Shown: piece by piece, positions 35,648 through 43,985 of the stretch
Layout: each line of letters begins with the position of its first letter
Numbering within the stretch: the first letter of the stretch is position 1
Origin: Blastococcus sp. PRF04-17
GTDB lineage: Bacteria; Actinomycetota; Actinomycetes; Mycobacteriales; Geodermatophilaceae
Length of the DNA stretch: 64,000 nucleotides
NCBI RefSeq assembly: GCF_023016265.1
Contig: NZ_CP095412.1
Location: forward strand, 2,232,001 to 2,296,000
Direction of reading: 5' to 3'
Notes under the pieces: generated by a model
The model's database searches: none
What the model saw: the letters and a program-made list of their open reading frames with translations, nothing else
Told to the model about the DNA's origin: nothing
Made by a program: the position numbers and the translations under genes

Positions 35648-36613
35648 GTGAGCCCAGCCCGTGCACCGGCGACCTCGCGGCCCCTGCGTCAGCGGCCGAC
35701 GCATGAGCGGTCGCAACCACAGCGCCCAGCCACCGGTCGGACCCCGCACCTCGCGCGCACCCGCTCGCAGGAGGAGATCGACGCACTGGTCACCGAGCAC
35801 CTGCCGCTGGCGTCGTTCGCGGTCAACGCCGTCGCCGCGCGCATCTCGCTGCCGGGGCACGTCAGCCGCGACGACCTCCTCTCCTGCGCTCACGTGGCGC
35901 TGGTCGAGGTGGCCAAGCGCTTCGACCCGTCGGCCGGCGCCTCGTTCGCGACGTACGCCCTGGCCCGGCTGCAGGGAGCCGTGCTCGACGAGCTGCGCTC
36001 CGGCGACTGGGCCAGCCGCTCGGTACGAGCCGCGGCCCGTCGCAGCGATGCCGCCGCCGACGCCCTGACGATCTCCCTGGGCCGACCGCCGTCCCGTGAG
36101 GAGCTCGCCACCAGCCTCGGCGTCCCGCGCAGCGAGCTGGACAACCTGCAGGTCGACGTCCACCGTGCCGTGATGGTGAGCATCGACGCCGAGGCCGGTC
36201 AGGACGGCTCGACGCTCGACCTGCCCGACACGGGTGAGTCCCCCGAGCGCGCCGTGCTGCGGGGCGAACGGGCTCGCTACCTCAACGACGCGATCCGGGC
36301 ACTGCCGGACCGCCTCGACGAGGTCATCGAGCGCAATTTCTTCGGTGACGAATCACTGACCGACATCGCCCAAGACCTCGGTGTGACCCTTTCGCGGGTC
36401 TCGCAGATGCGAGCGCGTGCCCTGACCCTTCTGCACGCCGCGATGAGCGAGGTGTGGGACGGCAAGGCGGTTCCGGCCGACGGCGGTGTCCGCGCGCGCA
36501 ACCAGCAGCGGTCCTACGTCGAGCGGGTCGCCAGGCGGGCGCCGACGCCCACGGCCCTCCCCCGGCAGCGCTCGGGCTGGCCGGTGGCCGGCGCCGCGGC
36601 GCAGACCGCCTGA
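35648..36613 (+). CDS. fliA: flagellar/WhiG-type RNA polymerase sigma factor
   Basis: 321 aa. GTG 35648 follows AGAAGGAC. Region 2 (about 43-127) has DDLLSCAHVALVEVAKRFD and FATYALARLQGAVLDELR; region 3 (about 138-190) and region 4 (about 205-262, GDESLTDIAQDLGVTLSRVSQM) complete the sigma-28 plan. The 40-residue N-terminal lead and 55-residue Arg-rich tail are extra. It is adjacent to flagellin and divergent from flgN, so it is the likely reader of the GCCGATGA-type promoters here. Confidence 0.9.
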   Translation: MSPARAPATSRPLRQRPTHERSQPQRPATGRTPHLARTRSQEEIDALVTEHLPLASFAVNAVAARISLPGHVSRDDLLSCAHVALVEVAKRFDPSAGASFATYALARLQGAVLDELRSGDWASRSVRAAARRSDAAADALTISLGRPPSREELATSLGVPRSELDNLQVDVHRAVMVSIDAEAGQDGSTLDLPDTGESPERAVLRGERARYLNDAIRALPDRLDEVIERNFFGDESLTDIAQDLGVTLSRVSQMRARALTLLHAAMSEVWDGKAVPADGGVRARNQQRSYVERVARRAPTPTALPRQRSGWPVAGAAAQTA

Positions 36614-36640
36614 GCGACGCCCCCGGACGAGAGCAACAGG

Positions 36641-37209
36641 GGCGGTCGGCGGTTCGACTTCATATCCACCTATGACGAGCTGTTTCGAGTGCCACGGACC
36701 GAGCGGTACCGCGGGACCGTCGACAGCGACGACCTGCTCGCCCAGCTCAACGCGGCGGCCACCGCCGCCCTCGGCCTCCCTACCGGGCCGTTCCGCACGC
36801 CCCCGGCCACGGACGCGCTCCAGTTCTACGTCCACGACGCCGTGCCTGGGTACACCGATTCCCTGGGGACGACGCGGAGCGACTCCCCGCGGACCTGGCC
36901 CGGGCCACACCGACCTTCGGCTCGACCAGCGGCTCGGTGAGCGCGATCGCGACGGTCTCCTGGGAGCGTGCGAACCTCGGCGCACTCCAGAACCGGTTCG
37001 AGCACACGATCGCCGAGCTGGAGGTGGCTGTCGAGAACCCGACCGCCTCGGAGAGCCGGGTCCGCGACGCCGACATGGCGCAGGAGAGGGTGATGTCCAC
37101 CCGCAACGAGATCCTGGCCCCGGCCGGCACGGCGATGCTCGCGCAGGCCACATCGCCGTCCCGGAACGTCCTCGCGCTGCTGGGCAACACGAACGCCAGG
37201 GGCGGGTGA
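36641..37209 (+). pseudogene. decayed flagellin copy
   Basis: Similarity to the intact flagellin downstream starts near 36641 (RFDFISTYDEL versus SFDLSSVDYST), continues through NAAATAALGLPTGPF, then shifts frame near 36860-36890 and ends as QNRFEHTIAELEVAVENPTA ... SESRVRDADMAQE. The N-terminal half (about 230 residues, D0/D1) is absent and many residues have drifted. It lies only 27 bases after the sigma gene stop. No ribosome site for the remaining part. A former tandem flagellin gene. Confidence 0.88.
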
Positions 37210-37237
37210 ACGTGACCGAGAAATGGGCCGGTTCGCC

Positions 37238-37264
37238 TCAAGGTGGAGGCCCCGCCGCCGTAAT
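37238..37264 (+). promoter_or_regulatory. sigma-28-like promoter for fliC
   Basis: TCAA (37238-37241), 15 bases, GCCGTAAT (37257-37264). Close to the Bacillus sigma-D pattern TAAA-N15-GCCGATAT. A start near 37271 gives a 70-base leader. Confidence 0.6.
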
Positions 37265-37292
37265 ACCCACCGAGACCTCTGCACGGCCCGCA

Positions 37293-37336
37293 GCACGGAT
37301 GCAGCGGGACTCCGGCTAGACCCCATCCAAGGAGGA
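37293..37336 (+). promoter_or_regulatory. possible CsrA sites in the flagellin leader
   Basis: A small hairpin GCA-CGGA-TGC (37293-37302) shows GGA in its loop, and the ribosome site AAGGAGGA (37329-37336) has GGA again. Two such sites, one over the Shine-Dalgarno, resemble the Bacillus hag leader bound by CsrA. Confidence 0.4.
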
Positions 37337-37341
37337 ACATC

Positions 37342-38601
37342 ATGGGTCTGCGCGTCAACAACAACATCGCGGCGATGAACGCGTACCGCAATCTGTCCGT
37401 CACCGACGGCCAGATGAGCAAGTCGCTCGAGAAGCTCTCCTCCGGGTTCCGCATCAACCGGGCCGCCGACGACGCGGCCGGGCTGGCGATCTCGGAGGGT
37501 CTGCGGTCGCAGATCGGTGGCCTGAAGGTCGCCGTCCGCAACACCCAGGACGGCATCTCGGTCGTGCAGACCGCTGAGGGTGCGCTCACCGAGACGCACA
37601 GCATCCTGCAGCGCATGCGCGACCTGTCGGTCCAGGCCGGCAACACCGGCGGCCTGAACACCGACGCCCAGGCGAACATCCAGTCGGAGATCGGCCAGCT
37701 CAAGGCCGAGCTGAACCGGATCGCCGGTGCCACCACGTTCAACGGCAAGAAGCTCCTCGACGGCAGCTTCCAGGCCCTCTTCCAGGTCGGCGCCAACGCC
37801 GGGGAGACCATCACGGTCAACATCGGCTCGCCCGGTTCGGGCATGGACGCCGCCGGCCTGGGTGTCTCCGGGGTCAACGTGACCGGTGTGGGTGCGTTCA
37901 CCAACGGCGCCGCCGCGGCCGGCCGGGTCACCACGACCAACGCCGGTGCGGCCGCGGCCGGCTCGCTGCTGTTCACCGAGCTCGCCGCCGGCGACGACTA
38001 CCTCGACGCCACCGGCGCCGTGGCCGTCGCCTCGTTCATGAAGCTCGACGGCACCATCAACTTCGGTGGCAAGAGCTTCGACCTCAGCTCGGTGGACTAC
38101 AGCACCGCCACCACCGGTGCACAGGCCCGCACCCTGCTGAACAACGCCGCCCAGGCCGCCCTCGGCCTGACCACCGGCCCGTTCGCCGCCGGTACGGCCA
38201 CCACCATCACCTTCAGCGTCACCGAGGCCGTCGCCGGCTTCACCGGCGCCAACGGTTACGCGCTGGGCACCTCCGCCCAGCAGATCGCCTCGGCCACCCC
38301 GACCTTCACCGCCGCCAGCGGTGCCACCGCGGCGATCACCGCCCTCGACGCCGCGATCAAGAAGGTGTCGACCCAGCGGGCCGACCTGGGTGCCATCCAG
38401 AACCGGTTCGACCACACCATCAACAACCTCAACGTCGCGGTGGAGAACCTGACCGCCTCGGAGAGCCGCATCCGCGACGCCGACATGGCCCAGGAGATGG
38501 TCCAGTTCACCCGGAACCAGATCCTGTCCCAGGCCGGCACCGCCATGCTCGCGCAGGCCAACCAGGCCTCGCAGGGCGTCCTGTCCCTGCTGCGCGGCTG
38601 A
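37342..38601 (+). CDS. fliC: flagellin
   Basis: 419 aa with GGAGGA before the ATG. N-terminal D0/D1 (about 1-140: RVNNNIAAMNAYRNL, LSSGFRINRAADDAAGLAIS) and C-terminal D1/D0 (about 335-419: NRFDHTINNLNVAVENLTA, SESRIRDADMAQEM) are conserved. The variable middle is Ala/Gly/Thr-rich. No internal cysteine. Exported filament subunit, likely controlled by the sigma-28-like promoter and by CsrA/FliW. Followed by a strong hairpin. Confidence 0.98.
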   Translation: MGLRVNNNIAAMNAYRNLSVTDGQMSKSLEKLSSGFRINRAADDAAGLAISEGLRSQIGGLKVAVRNTQDGISVVQTAEGALTETHSILQRMRDLSVQAGNTGGLNTDAQANIQSEIGQLKAELNRIAGATTFNGKKLLDGSFQALFQVGANAGETITVNIGSPGSGMDAAGLGVSGVNVTGVGAFTNGAAAAGRVTTTNAGAAAAGSLLFTELAAGDDYLDATGAVAVASFMKLDGTINFGGKSFDLSSVDYSTATTGAQARTLLNNAAQAALGLTTGPFAAGTATTITFSVTEAVAGFTGANGYALGTSAQQIASATPTFTAASGATAAITALDAAIKKVSTQRADLGAIQNRFDHTINNLNVAVENLTASESRIRDADMAQEMVQFTRNQILSQAGTAMLAQANQASQGVLSLLRG

Positions 38602-38642
38602 ACGACCCGCACCTGAGCACTCGCGCGTAGCACCGCCCGGGC

Positions 38643-38669
38643 GAGGGGGAGGCCACCGGCCTCCCCCTC
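38643..38669 (+). terminator. strong hairpin after fliC
   Basis: GAGGGGGAGGCC, loop ACC, GGCCTCCCCCTC: a perfect 12-bp GC stem, 42 bases after the flagellin stop. It probably limits read-through into fliD so flagellin is made in excess. Confidence 0.8.
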
Positions 38670-38709
38670 ACCCGCACCCCCGATCCCGTCCCAGGAGGCT
38701 GCAGACCCC

Positions 38710-40113
38710 ATGAGCATGAGCGTCGACGGCCTCATCAGCGGGATGGACACCACGTCCCTGATCAACCAGCTGCTCAAGGCGGAGGCCGGGACGCAGACCT
38801 CGCTGAAGACCCGGCTGAGCGCCACGCAGCTCGCCGCCTCGGCCTATCGGACCGTGAACACCACCATCGCCGCCGTGCGCGCCGCCGCGGAGGCGCTGAC
38901 CACGACCGCGGTGACCGCCGGCCGCAAGGCGACCACCGACAGCAGCGCCGTCACCGCCAGCGCGACCACGTCCGCCGCGGCCGGGACCGCTCTCACGTTC
39001 ACGCCCTCCGCGCTCGCCGCGACCCACACCGTCCTGAGCAACAGCCAGTGGACGACCACGACCGGCAGCGTCCGCGACCAGGAGCCGGCCTGGCCGATCC
39101 AGATCCGCAAGGCCGACGGCACCACCGTCGTCGGCACCATCGACGTCCCGCCGAGCGCCAGCCTGGCCGACGCCGTCACCGCCATCAACGCCACCGACTT
39201 CGGCGTGAAGGCCACGATCGTCAGCCTGAGCCCCACCGAGCACCGCCTCCAGCTGGTGAGCACGGCGTCCGGCGAGGCGGGCCGGTTCATCGTCAAGAGC
39301 GCCACCGAGTCCGAGGAGGCCGCCGGGTCAGGGTTCACCGCCCTGAGAACCGGCGCCGACGCCACGCTCGACTTCGGGAACGGCGTGCAGGCCAGGTCCG
39401 CCAGCAACACCTTCGCCGACCTGATGCCCGGCGTGTCGGTGACGATCTCGAAGGTCGACGGTTCCGCCGTCACCGTCTCCGTCGCCGCCGATTCCGAGGC
39501 GGTCGCCACCAAGATGCAGACGCTGGTCGACGCCGTGAACTCGGCACTGACCACGATCAGGACCTACACCAGCAGCGCACCGGGCAGCACCGCCGCCCTC
39601 AAGGGCGAGTACGCGGTGACGTCGATCGCCGGCCAGATCCTCGACGCCGCGTCCAAGGCGGTGGGCGCCGACGGGTCCCCGGCCAAGCTCGGCCTCGAGC
39701 TGACCAAGGACGGCAAGGTCACCTTCGACAGGGCCAAGTTCGGCACCGCGCTCAAGGACGACCCGGCGTTGGTGCAGCGCATGGTCGTCGGCACCGTGGC
39801 GAGCAACGGGCCGGACGGCGTGGTCGGCGGCACGGACGACGTCGCCGCGGTCCCGGGCCTGGTCGCCCGGCTCCTCGACGTGGCCAAGGCCGCCTCCGAC
39901 AGCACCACCGGGTCGCTGGTGAATCTGGCCAACGGACAGGATTCGCTGGCCAAGGACTACACCGCCCGCATCGCCGACTGGGACCTGCGCCTGGCCAAGC
40001 GCAAGGAGACGCTGACCCGGCAGTTCACGGCCATGGAGACGGCCCTGAGCTCGCTGAAGAACCAGTCGACCTGGCTGGCCGGGCAGATCAACGCAATGCC
40101 CTCGCGGTCCTGA
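38710..40113 (+). CDS. fliD: flagellar filament cap protein FliD
   Basis: 467 aa, CAGGAGG upstream. N-terminal FliD_N (VDGLISGMDTTSLINQLLKAEA) and C-terminal FliD_C with ILDAASKAVG and a terminal coiled coil (WDLRLAKRKETLTRQFTAM, LSSLKNQSTWLAGQI). Caps the growing filament. Confidence 0.96.
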   Translation: MSMSVDGLISGMDTTSLINQLLKAEAGTQTSLKTRLSATQLAASAYRTVNTTIAAVRAAAEALTTTAVTAGRKATTDSSAVTASATTSAAAGTALTFTPSALAATHTVLSNSQWTTTTGSVRDQEPAWPIQIRKADGTTVVGTIDVPPSASLADAVTAINATDFGVKATIVSLSPTEHRLQLVSTASGEAGRFIVKSATESEEAAGSGFTALRTGADATLDFGNGVQARSASNTFADLMPGVSVTISKVDGSAVTVSVAADSEAVATKMQTLVDAVNSALTTIRTYTSSAPGSTAALKGEYAVTSIAGQILDAASKAVGADGSPAKLGLELTKDGKVTFDRAKFGTALKDDPALVQRMVVGTVASNGPDGVVGGTDDVAAVPGLVARLLDVAKAASDSTTGSLVNLANGQDSLAKDYTARIADWDLRLAKRKETLTRQFTAMETALSSLKNQSTWLAGQINAMPSRS

Positions 40114-40161
40114 TCTCGCTGACACCTGCACGCTCTTCCCCACGTTCCAGGAGACACCCCC

Positions 40162-40548
40162 ATGAGTGCCGCATCCCTCCGCGCCCGCTACCTCGGCGAC
40201 GCCGTCGCGACGAGCTCGCCGCAGCAGGTGCTGGTGATGCTGTACGACCGCCTCGCCCTGGACCTGGAGCGCGCGCAGAAGGCCGTGGCCGCCGGGGAGC
40301 GCGAGGCCGCGAGCGAGCAGCTGCAGCACGCGCAGGCCATCGTCCTCGAGTTGCTGTCGAGCCTGCAGGTCGACGCATGGGAGGGCGGACCGCGGCTGGC
40401 CGCGCTCTACAACTGGCTCATCGGCGAGCTCGTGCAGGCCAACGTCAAGCTGGACACCAACCGCATCTCCTCCTGCCGCCAGGTGGTCGAGCCGCTCCGC
40501 GACGCGTGGCGGCAGGCCGCGGCCTCACTGGCCGGCAGTACGCCGTGA
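40162..40548 (+). CDS. fliS: flagellar export chaperone FliS
   Basis: 128 aa. FliS hallmarks: RARYLGDAVATSSPQQVLVMLYDRLALDLERA at the start and LYNWLIGELVQANVK later. Binds the flagellin C-terminus and keeps it unfolded for export. Stop overlaps the next start (GTGA). Confidence 0.95.
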   Translation: MSAASLRARYLGDAVATSSPQQVLVMLYDRLALDLERAQKAVAAGEREAASEQLQHAQAIVLELLSSLQVDAWEGGPRLAALYNWLIGELVQANVKLDTNRISSCRQVVEPLRDAWRQAAASLAGSTP

Positions 40549-40913
40549 CCGGCCGACGACCCTTCGAGGGCGGGCGGGGAACCGGTCGCGAGACGCCGAC
40601 GGTGAACTGGGCGGTCGTCCTCGACCACCTCGAGGGCGAGGTCCTGGCGGCCGAGCGGACGATGGCGCAGGGGCGCGCCGAGGAGATCGCCGCCTGGGGA
40701 CGGCGCTCGGACGACTGGGTGCCGCCCTCCAACCTCGGCCCGGTGCCCGACGACCTGCGCGAGCGGGCCGCCCGGCTGCTGCAGCACCAGCTCGCCGTCG
40801 CCGAGGCGCTGATCGAGCGGATCACCCAGTCGCAGCGGCAGCGCGACGTCGCCGCACGGATGTCCTTCGGACCGCCGCGGCCGGTCGCGTCGTTCATCGA
40901 CAAGGCGCTCTGA
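40545..40913 (+). CDS. small helical protein in the FliT position
   Basis: 122 aa, GTG start within the fliS stop. Helices NWAVVLDHLEGEVLAAERTM and ARLLQHQLAVAEALIERITQ would form an antiparallel pair like the FliT/FlgN chaperones. Ends PRPVASFIDKAL. Position after fliS suggests a FliD (cap) chaperone, but similarity to FliT is not evident by eye. Confidence 0.6.
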   Translation: MTGRRPFEGGRGTGRETPTVNWAVVLDHLEGEVLAAERTMAQGRAEEIAAWGRRSDDWVPPSNLGPVPDDLRERAARLLQHQLAVAEALIERITQSQRQRDVAARMSFGPPRPVASFIDKAL

Positions 40914-40936
40914 GCCGAGCCTCCAGCCAGTCCCCC

Positions 40937-40975
40937 ACCCCGTCCGCCGGCGCACGCGCCGACGACGGGGTCTTT
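40937..40975 (+). terminator. intrinsic terminator after the fliD-fliS unit
   Basis: ACCCCGTC and GGCGC on the left pair with GCGCC and GACGGGGT on the right, with a small internal bulge, followed by CTTTG. Separates the filament genes from the flgB unit. Confidence 0.75.
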
Positions 40976-41137
40976 GTGCGTTCTCGCCCAGCGTCTGTCG
41001 CCGATACCGGACCGACGGGCGGAAGCTGCCAACTCAGCCGCCCCGGTAGACCGCGGGACACGGCGAGGTCACCGCTGGTCACACCGGCCACGCCGCTCCC
41101 GCCCGGCCCTGCTGTCCCTCGTGTGGGCGACGAGCGG

Positions 41138-41165
41138 TCAGTCCGCGAGGGCCGGGTGCCGATGA
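41138..41165 (+). promoter_or_regulatory. sigma-28-like promoter for the flgB operon
   Basis: TCAG (41138-41141), 16 bases, GCCGATGA (41158-41165). A second -10-like GCCGATAC lies at 41000-41007 but with a poor -35 (TTCT or GTTC). The rest of the 372-base gap (40914-41285) holds the terminator and a possible leader peptide. Confidence 0.5.
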
Positions 41166-41253
41166 GTGGAGAGCACGGACAGCACCACATCGCCACGGAT
41201 CGGCGGACCCCGCACTCGCTCGCGAGTGCCTTCCGCATACCCGGAGGTCGATC

Positions 41254-41289
41254 GTGTCCTGCTGCACCCGTCGGCGACCACTCCCGTGA
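41254..41289 (+). CDS. possible 11-residue leader peptide before flgB
   Basis: GTG at 41254 stands seven bases after GGAGG and reads SCCTRRRPLP before a TGA that overlaps the flgB GTG (GTGA). flgB itself has no good ribosome site, so coupling through this peptide would explain its translation. Too short for certainty. Confidence 0.4.
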   Translation: MSCCTRRRPLP

Positions 41290-41633
41290 TCGGCGACATC
41301 ACGCCTGCGGCGCTGCACGCCAGCCTCTCCGGCCTGGCTCAGCGCCAGCGCGTCACCGCCGACAACATCGCGAACGTCAACACGCCCGGCTTCCTGGCCG
41401 GCCGTGTGGACTTCGAGACATCGCTGCGCGGCGCCCTGAGCGGCGGTGACACCCCGGAGATCAACGGCGGCACGACCCTGCGTTCGCTGGAGCCGACCAA
41501 CACCAACGGCAACAACGTGAACCTCGACGCGGAGACGCTGATCGCCACGGAGACCGGGCTGCGCTACCAGTTGGCGCTCAACGCCCTGGACGGCAAGTAC
41601 AACTCGCTGCGCACGGCCCTCAGGACGTCCTGA
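41286..41633 (+). CDS. flgB: flagellar basal-body rod protein FlgB
   Basis: 115 aa from GTG 41286; an in-frame GTG at 41166 would add 40 unusual residues. Rod motif RQRVTADNIANVNTPGFLA and C-terminal ETGLRYQLALNALDGKY. First gene of a 13-gene basal body operon; one base from flgC. Confidence 0.92.
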   Translation: MIGDITPAALHASLSGLAQRQRVTADNIANVNTPGFLAGRVDFETSLRGALSGGDTPEINGGTTLRSLEPTNTNGNNVNLDAETLIATETGLRYQLALNALDGKYNSLRTALRTS

Positions 41634-41634
41634 C

Positions 41635-42039
41635 ATGGCCATCTTCGACACGTTCGGGATCTCCGGGTCCGGCCTCATGGTCCACCGCAAGTGGCTCGAC
41701 GCCGTCTCGGACAACATCTCCAACATCAACACGGTGACCCGCACCAACGAGAACGCGTTCCAGGAGCGCTTCATCGTGGCGCAGTCGGTCGACTACGGGT
41801 CCGGCAACGGTGGCGTGCGGGTGGCGCGGGCCGAGTTCGGAGACGCCGAAGGCCGCATGGTCTACCAGCCCGACCACCCGCTGGCCGACGCCGACGGTTA
41901 CGTCAAGTACCCGGACATCGACCTGTCCGACCAGATGACCCAGCTGATGATGGCTCAGCGTGGTTACCAGGCGAACCTCGCCGTGGTGGAGCGGGCGACC
42001 AGTGCCTACCAGGCTGCTCTGCAGCTCGGGAAGGGCTGA
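41635..42039 (+). CDS. flgC: flagellar basal-body rod protein FlgC
   Basis: 134 aa. N-terminal SGSGLMVHRKWLDAVSDNIS and C-terminal MMAQRGYQANLAVVERATSA, as in proximal rod proteins. Confidence 0.96.
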   Translation: MAIFDTFGISGSGLMVHRKWLDAVSDNISNINTVTRTNENAFQERFIVAQSVDYGSGNGGVRVARAEFGDAEGRMVYQPDHPLADADGYVKYPDIDLSDQMTQLMMAQRGYQANLAVVERATSAYQAALQLGKG

Positions 42040-42041
42040 CC

Positions 42042-42356
42042 ATGACCTCCCCGATCGGCGGGATGCTGCCCGTCGGCGTCGGCGCCGTCAGCGGTGTCGC
42101 CGGCGCCACCGACGGAGTTCCGCAGGCCCAGGGGGCCGACGGCTTCGCGGCGGTGCTCGCCGCCTCGTTCGACAAATTGCAGGGCACCCAGGCTGCCGCC
42201 GACGAGCTCGCCGCCCAGGCGGCCACGGGCGACCTGCGCGACGTCCACGACTACATGATCGCGAGGAACGAGGCATCCCTCGCCACCGAGATGGTCGTGA
42301 CCTTCAAGAACAAGGCCGTTGAGGCCTTCAACGAGATCATGAGGATGCCTGTCTGA
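42042..42356 (+). CDS. fliE: flagellar hook-basal body protein FliE
   Basis: 104 aa. FliE pattern: GFAAVLAASFDKLQGTQAAA then YMIARNEASLATEMVVTFKN and EAFNEIMRMPV. Joins the MS ring to the rod. Stop shares a base with the fliF start. Confidence 0.94.
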   Translation: MTSPIGGMLPVGVGAVSGVAGATDGVPQAQGADGFAAVLAASFDKLQGTQAAADELAAQAATGDLRDVHDYMIARNEASLATEMVVTFKNKAVEAFNEIMRMPV

Positions 42357-43948
42357 TGAAGTCGGCACTCGCCGGGACGATGGAGCGCGCCCGCTCCACG
42401 TTCTCCACGATCAGCCTGGGGCAGAAGGTCGTCATCGGCCTCCTGCTCGTCGGGCTGCTTGGCGGCGGGGTCTTCTTCTTCCGCTGGATCACCGCACCCA
42501 CGCAGGCTCCGCTGTTCTCCAACCTCGCCTCCACCGACGCCTCGGCGATCGTCGACGAGCTCAACGCCCAGGGCGTCGCCTACGAGCTCACCGACGGCGG
42601 CCAGACGATCATGGTCGCGAAGGACAAGGTCTACGACCTGCGACTGGCCATGAGCGGCCAGGGCCTGCCGGCCGGCTCCGACACCGGCTACGCGCTGCTC
42701 GACGAGCAGGGCATCACCACCAGCGAGTTCCAGCAGCAGGTCTCCTACCAGCGGGCGCTCGAGGGAGAGCTGTCCAAGACGCTCAAGTCCATCGAGGGCG
42801 TCCGCTCCGCGATCGTCCACGTCGCGCTGCCGGAGGACGAGGTCTTCGTGACCGAGACGGCCAAGCCGACCGCGTCGGTGCTGCTCGACCTGGGGCCCGG
42901 CAAGTCGCTGTCGGGCGAGCAGGTCCAGGCGGTCATCAACCTGGTCTCCTCCAGCGTCCAGGACATGGACCCCGACCAGGTCACCGTGGCCGACTCGACG
43001 GGCCGGGTGCTCGCGGCCGCCGGAACCGGTGTGACGGCCGCGGCGGGCGACGCCCGCTCGCAGGTCGAGTCCGAGTACGAGGCGCGGCTGTCGGCCAGCG
43101 CGCAGAAGATCCTCGACTCGGTCGTCGGCCCCAACCGCTCCGTGGTGTCGGTGCGCGCCGACGTCGACCTCTCCCAGCGGGAGACCACGTCGGAGACGTT
43201 CACCTACGACCAGGGCACGCCGCCGGTCTCGGAGAGCACGACCACCGAGAGCTACACCGGCTCCGGCACCCCGGTGGGCGGCGTCCTCGGCCCGGAGAAC
43301 ATGCCCGACGCGGCCGCGAACGCCGGCGGCGGCGGCTCCACGTACAACAAGGAGTCGACGACCGCGAACAACGCCGTCGGCAAGACGACCGAGGTGGTGC
43401 AGGGCGCCCCCGGTGCGCTGAACCGGCTGACCGTGTCCGTCGTCATGGACGAGTCGGTCGCCGGCAACCTCAACCAGCAGCAGATGCGCGACCTGATGAT
43501 GACCGCCGTCGGCCTGGACGAGGCCCGTGGCGACGACATCACCGTCGCTTCGCTGCCCTTCGACACCACCGCGGCCGACGCCGCCGCGGCGGAGATGGAG
43601 GCGGCCCGCGAGGCCGAGGCCGCCGAGCAGATGTGGTCGATGATCCGCACCGGCGGCATCGCGGCCGGCATCGCCCTCGTCGTCCTCGTCGTGTGGCTGC
43701 GCTCGCGTCGCCAGGTCGAGATCGAGGAGGAGTACGAGCCCCTCGAGCTCACCGACGACATGCTCGCCGAGCTCGACCGGATGCGGGTGCAGAGCGTCCG
43801 CGAGGAGGCCAAGCCCGACAACCGCGCCCTCGAGCTGGAGGCCGCCGAGCGGCAGAAGGTGCGCTCCGAGATCTCCACGATGGTCAGCGAGAAGCCCGAC
43901 GAGGTCGCGGCCATGCTCCGCGGCTGGCTGAGCGAGAACAAGTCATGA
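42356..43948 (+). CDS. fliF: flagellar MS-ring protein FliF
   Basis: 530 aa. Two membrane helices (about 26-46 and 425-445) flank the periplasmic-side ring domains (YscJ/FliF family, LPEDEVFVTETAKPTASVLL; FliF C domain with GPNRSVVSVRADVDLSQRE). The C-terminal cytoplasmic tail (PDEVAAMLRGWLSE) is the FliG-binding part. Confidence 0.97.
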   Translation: MKSALAGTMERARSTFSTISLGQKVVIGLLLVGLLGGGVFFFRWITAPTQAPLFSNLASTDASAIVDELNAQGVAYELTDGGQTIMVAKDKVYDLRLAMSGQGLPAGSDTGYALLDEQGITTSEFQQQVSYQRALEGELSKTLKSIEGVRSAIVHVALPEDEVFVTETAKPTASVLLDLGPGKSLSGEQVQAVINLVSSSVQDMDPDQVTVADSTGRVLAAAGTGVTAAAGDARSQVESEYEARLSASAQKILDSVVGPNRSVVSVRADVDLSQRETTSETFTYDQGTPPVSESTTTESYTGSGTPVGGVLGPENMPDAAANAGGGGSTYNKESTTANNAVGKTTEVVQGAPGALNRLTVSVVMDESVAGNLNQQQMRDLMMTAVGLDEARGDDITVASLPFDTTAADAAAAEMEAAREAEAAEQMWSMIRTGGIAAGIALVVLVVWLRSRRQVEIEEEYEPLELTDDMLAELDRMRVQSVREEAKPDNRALELEAAERQKVRSEISTMVSEKPDEVAAMLRGWLSENKS

Positions 43949-43985
43949 CCACCGGTCGTCGCAACGACTCCTGGAAGGAGGACGC

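Noticed and set aside
41000-41007. GCCGATAC as the flgB promoter -10
   Set aside because: Better match to GCCGATAA than the site at 41158, but no TCA-type -35 at 15-16 bases (TTCT/GTTC), so it was kept only as an alternative.
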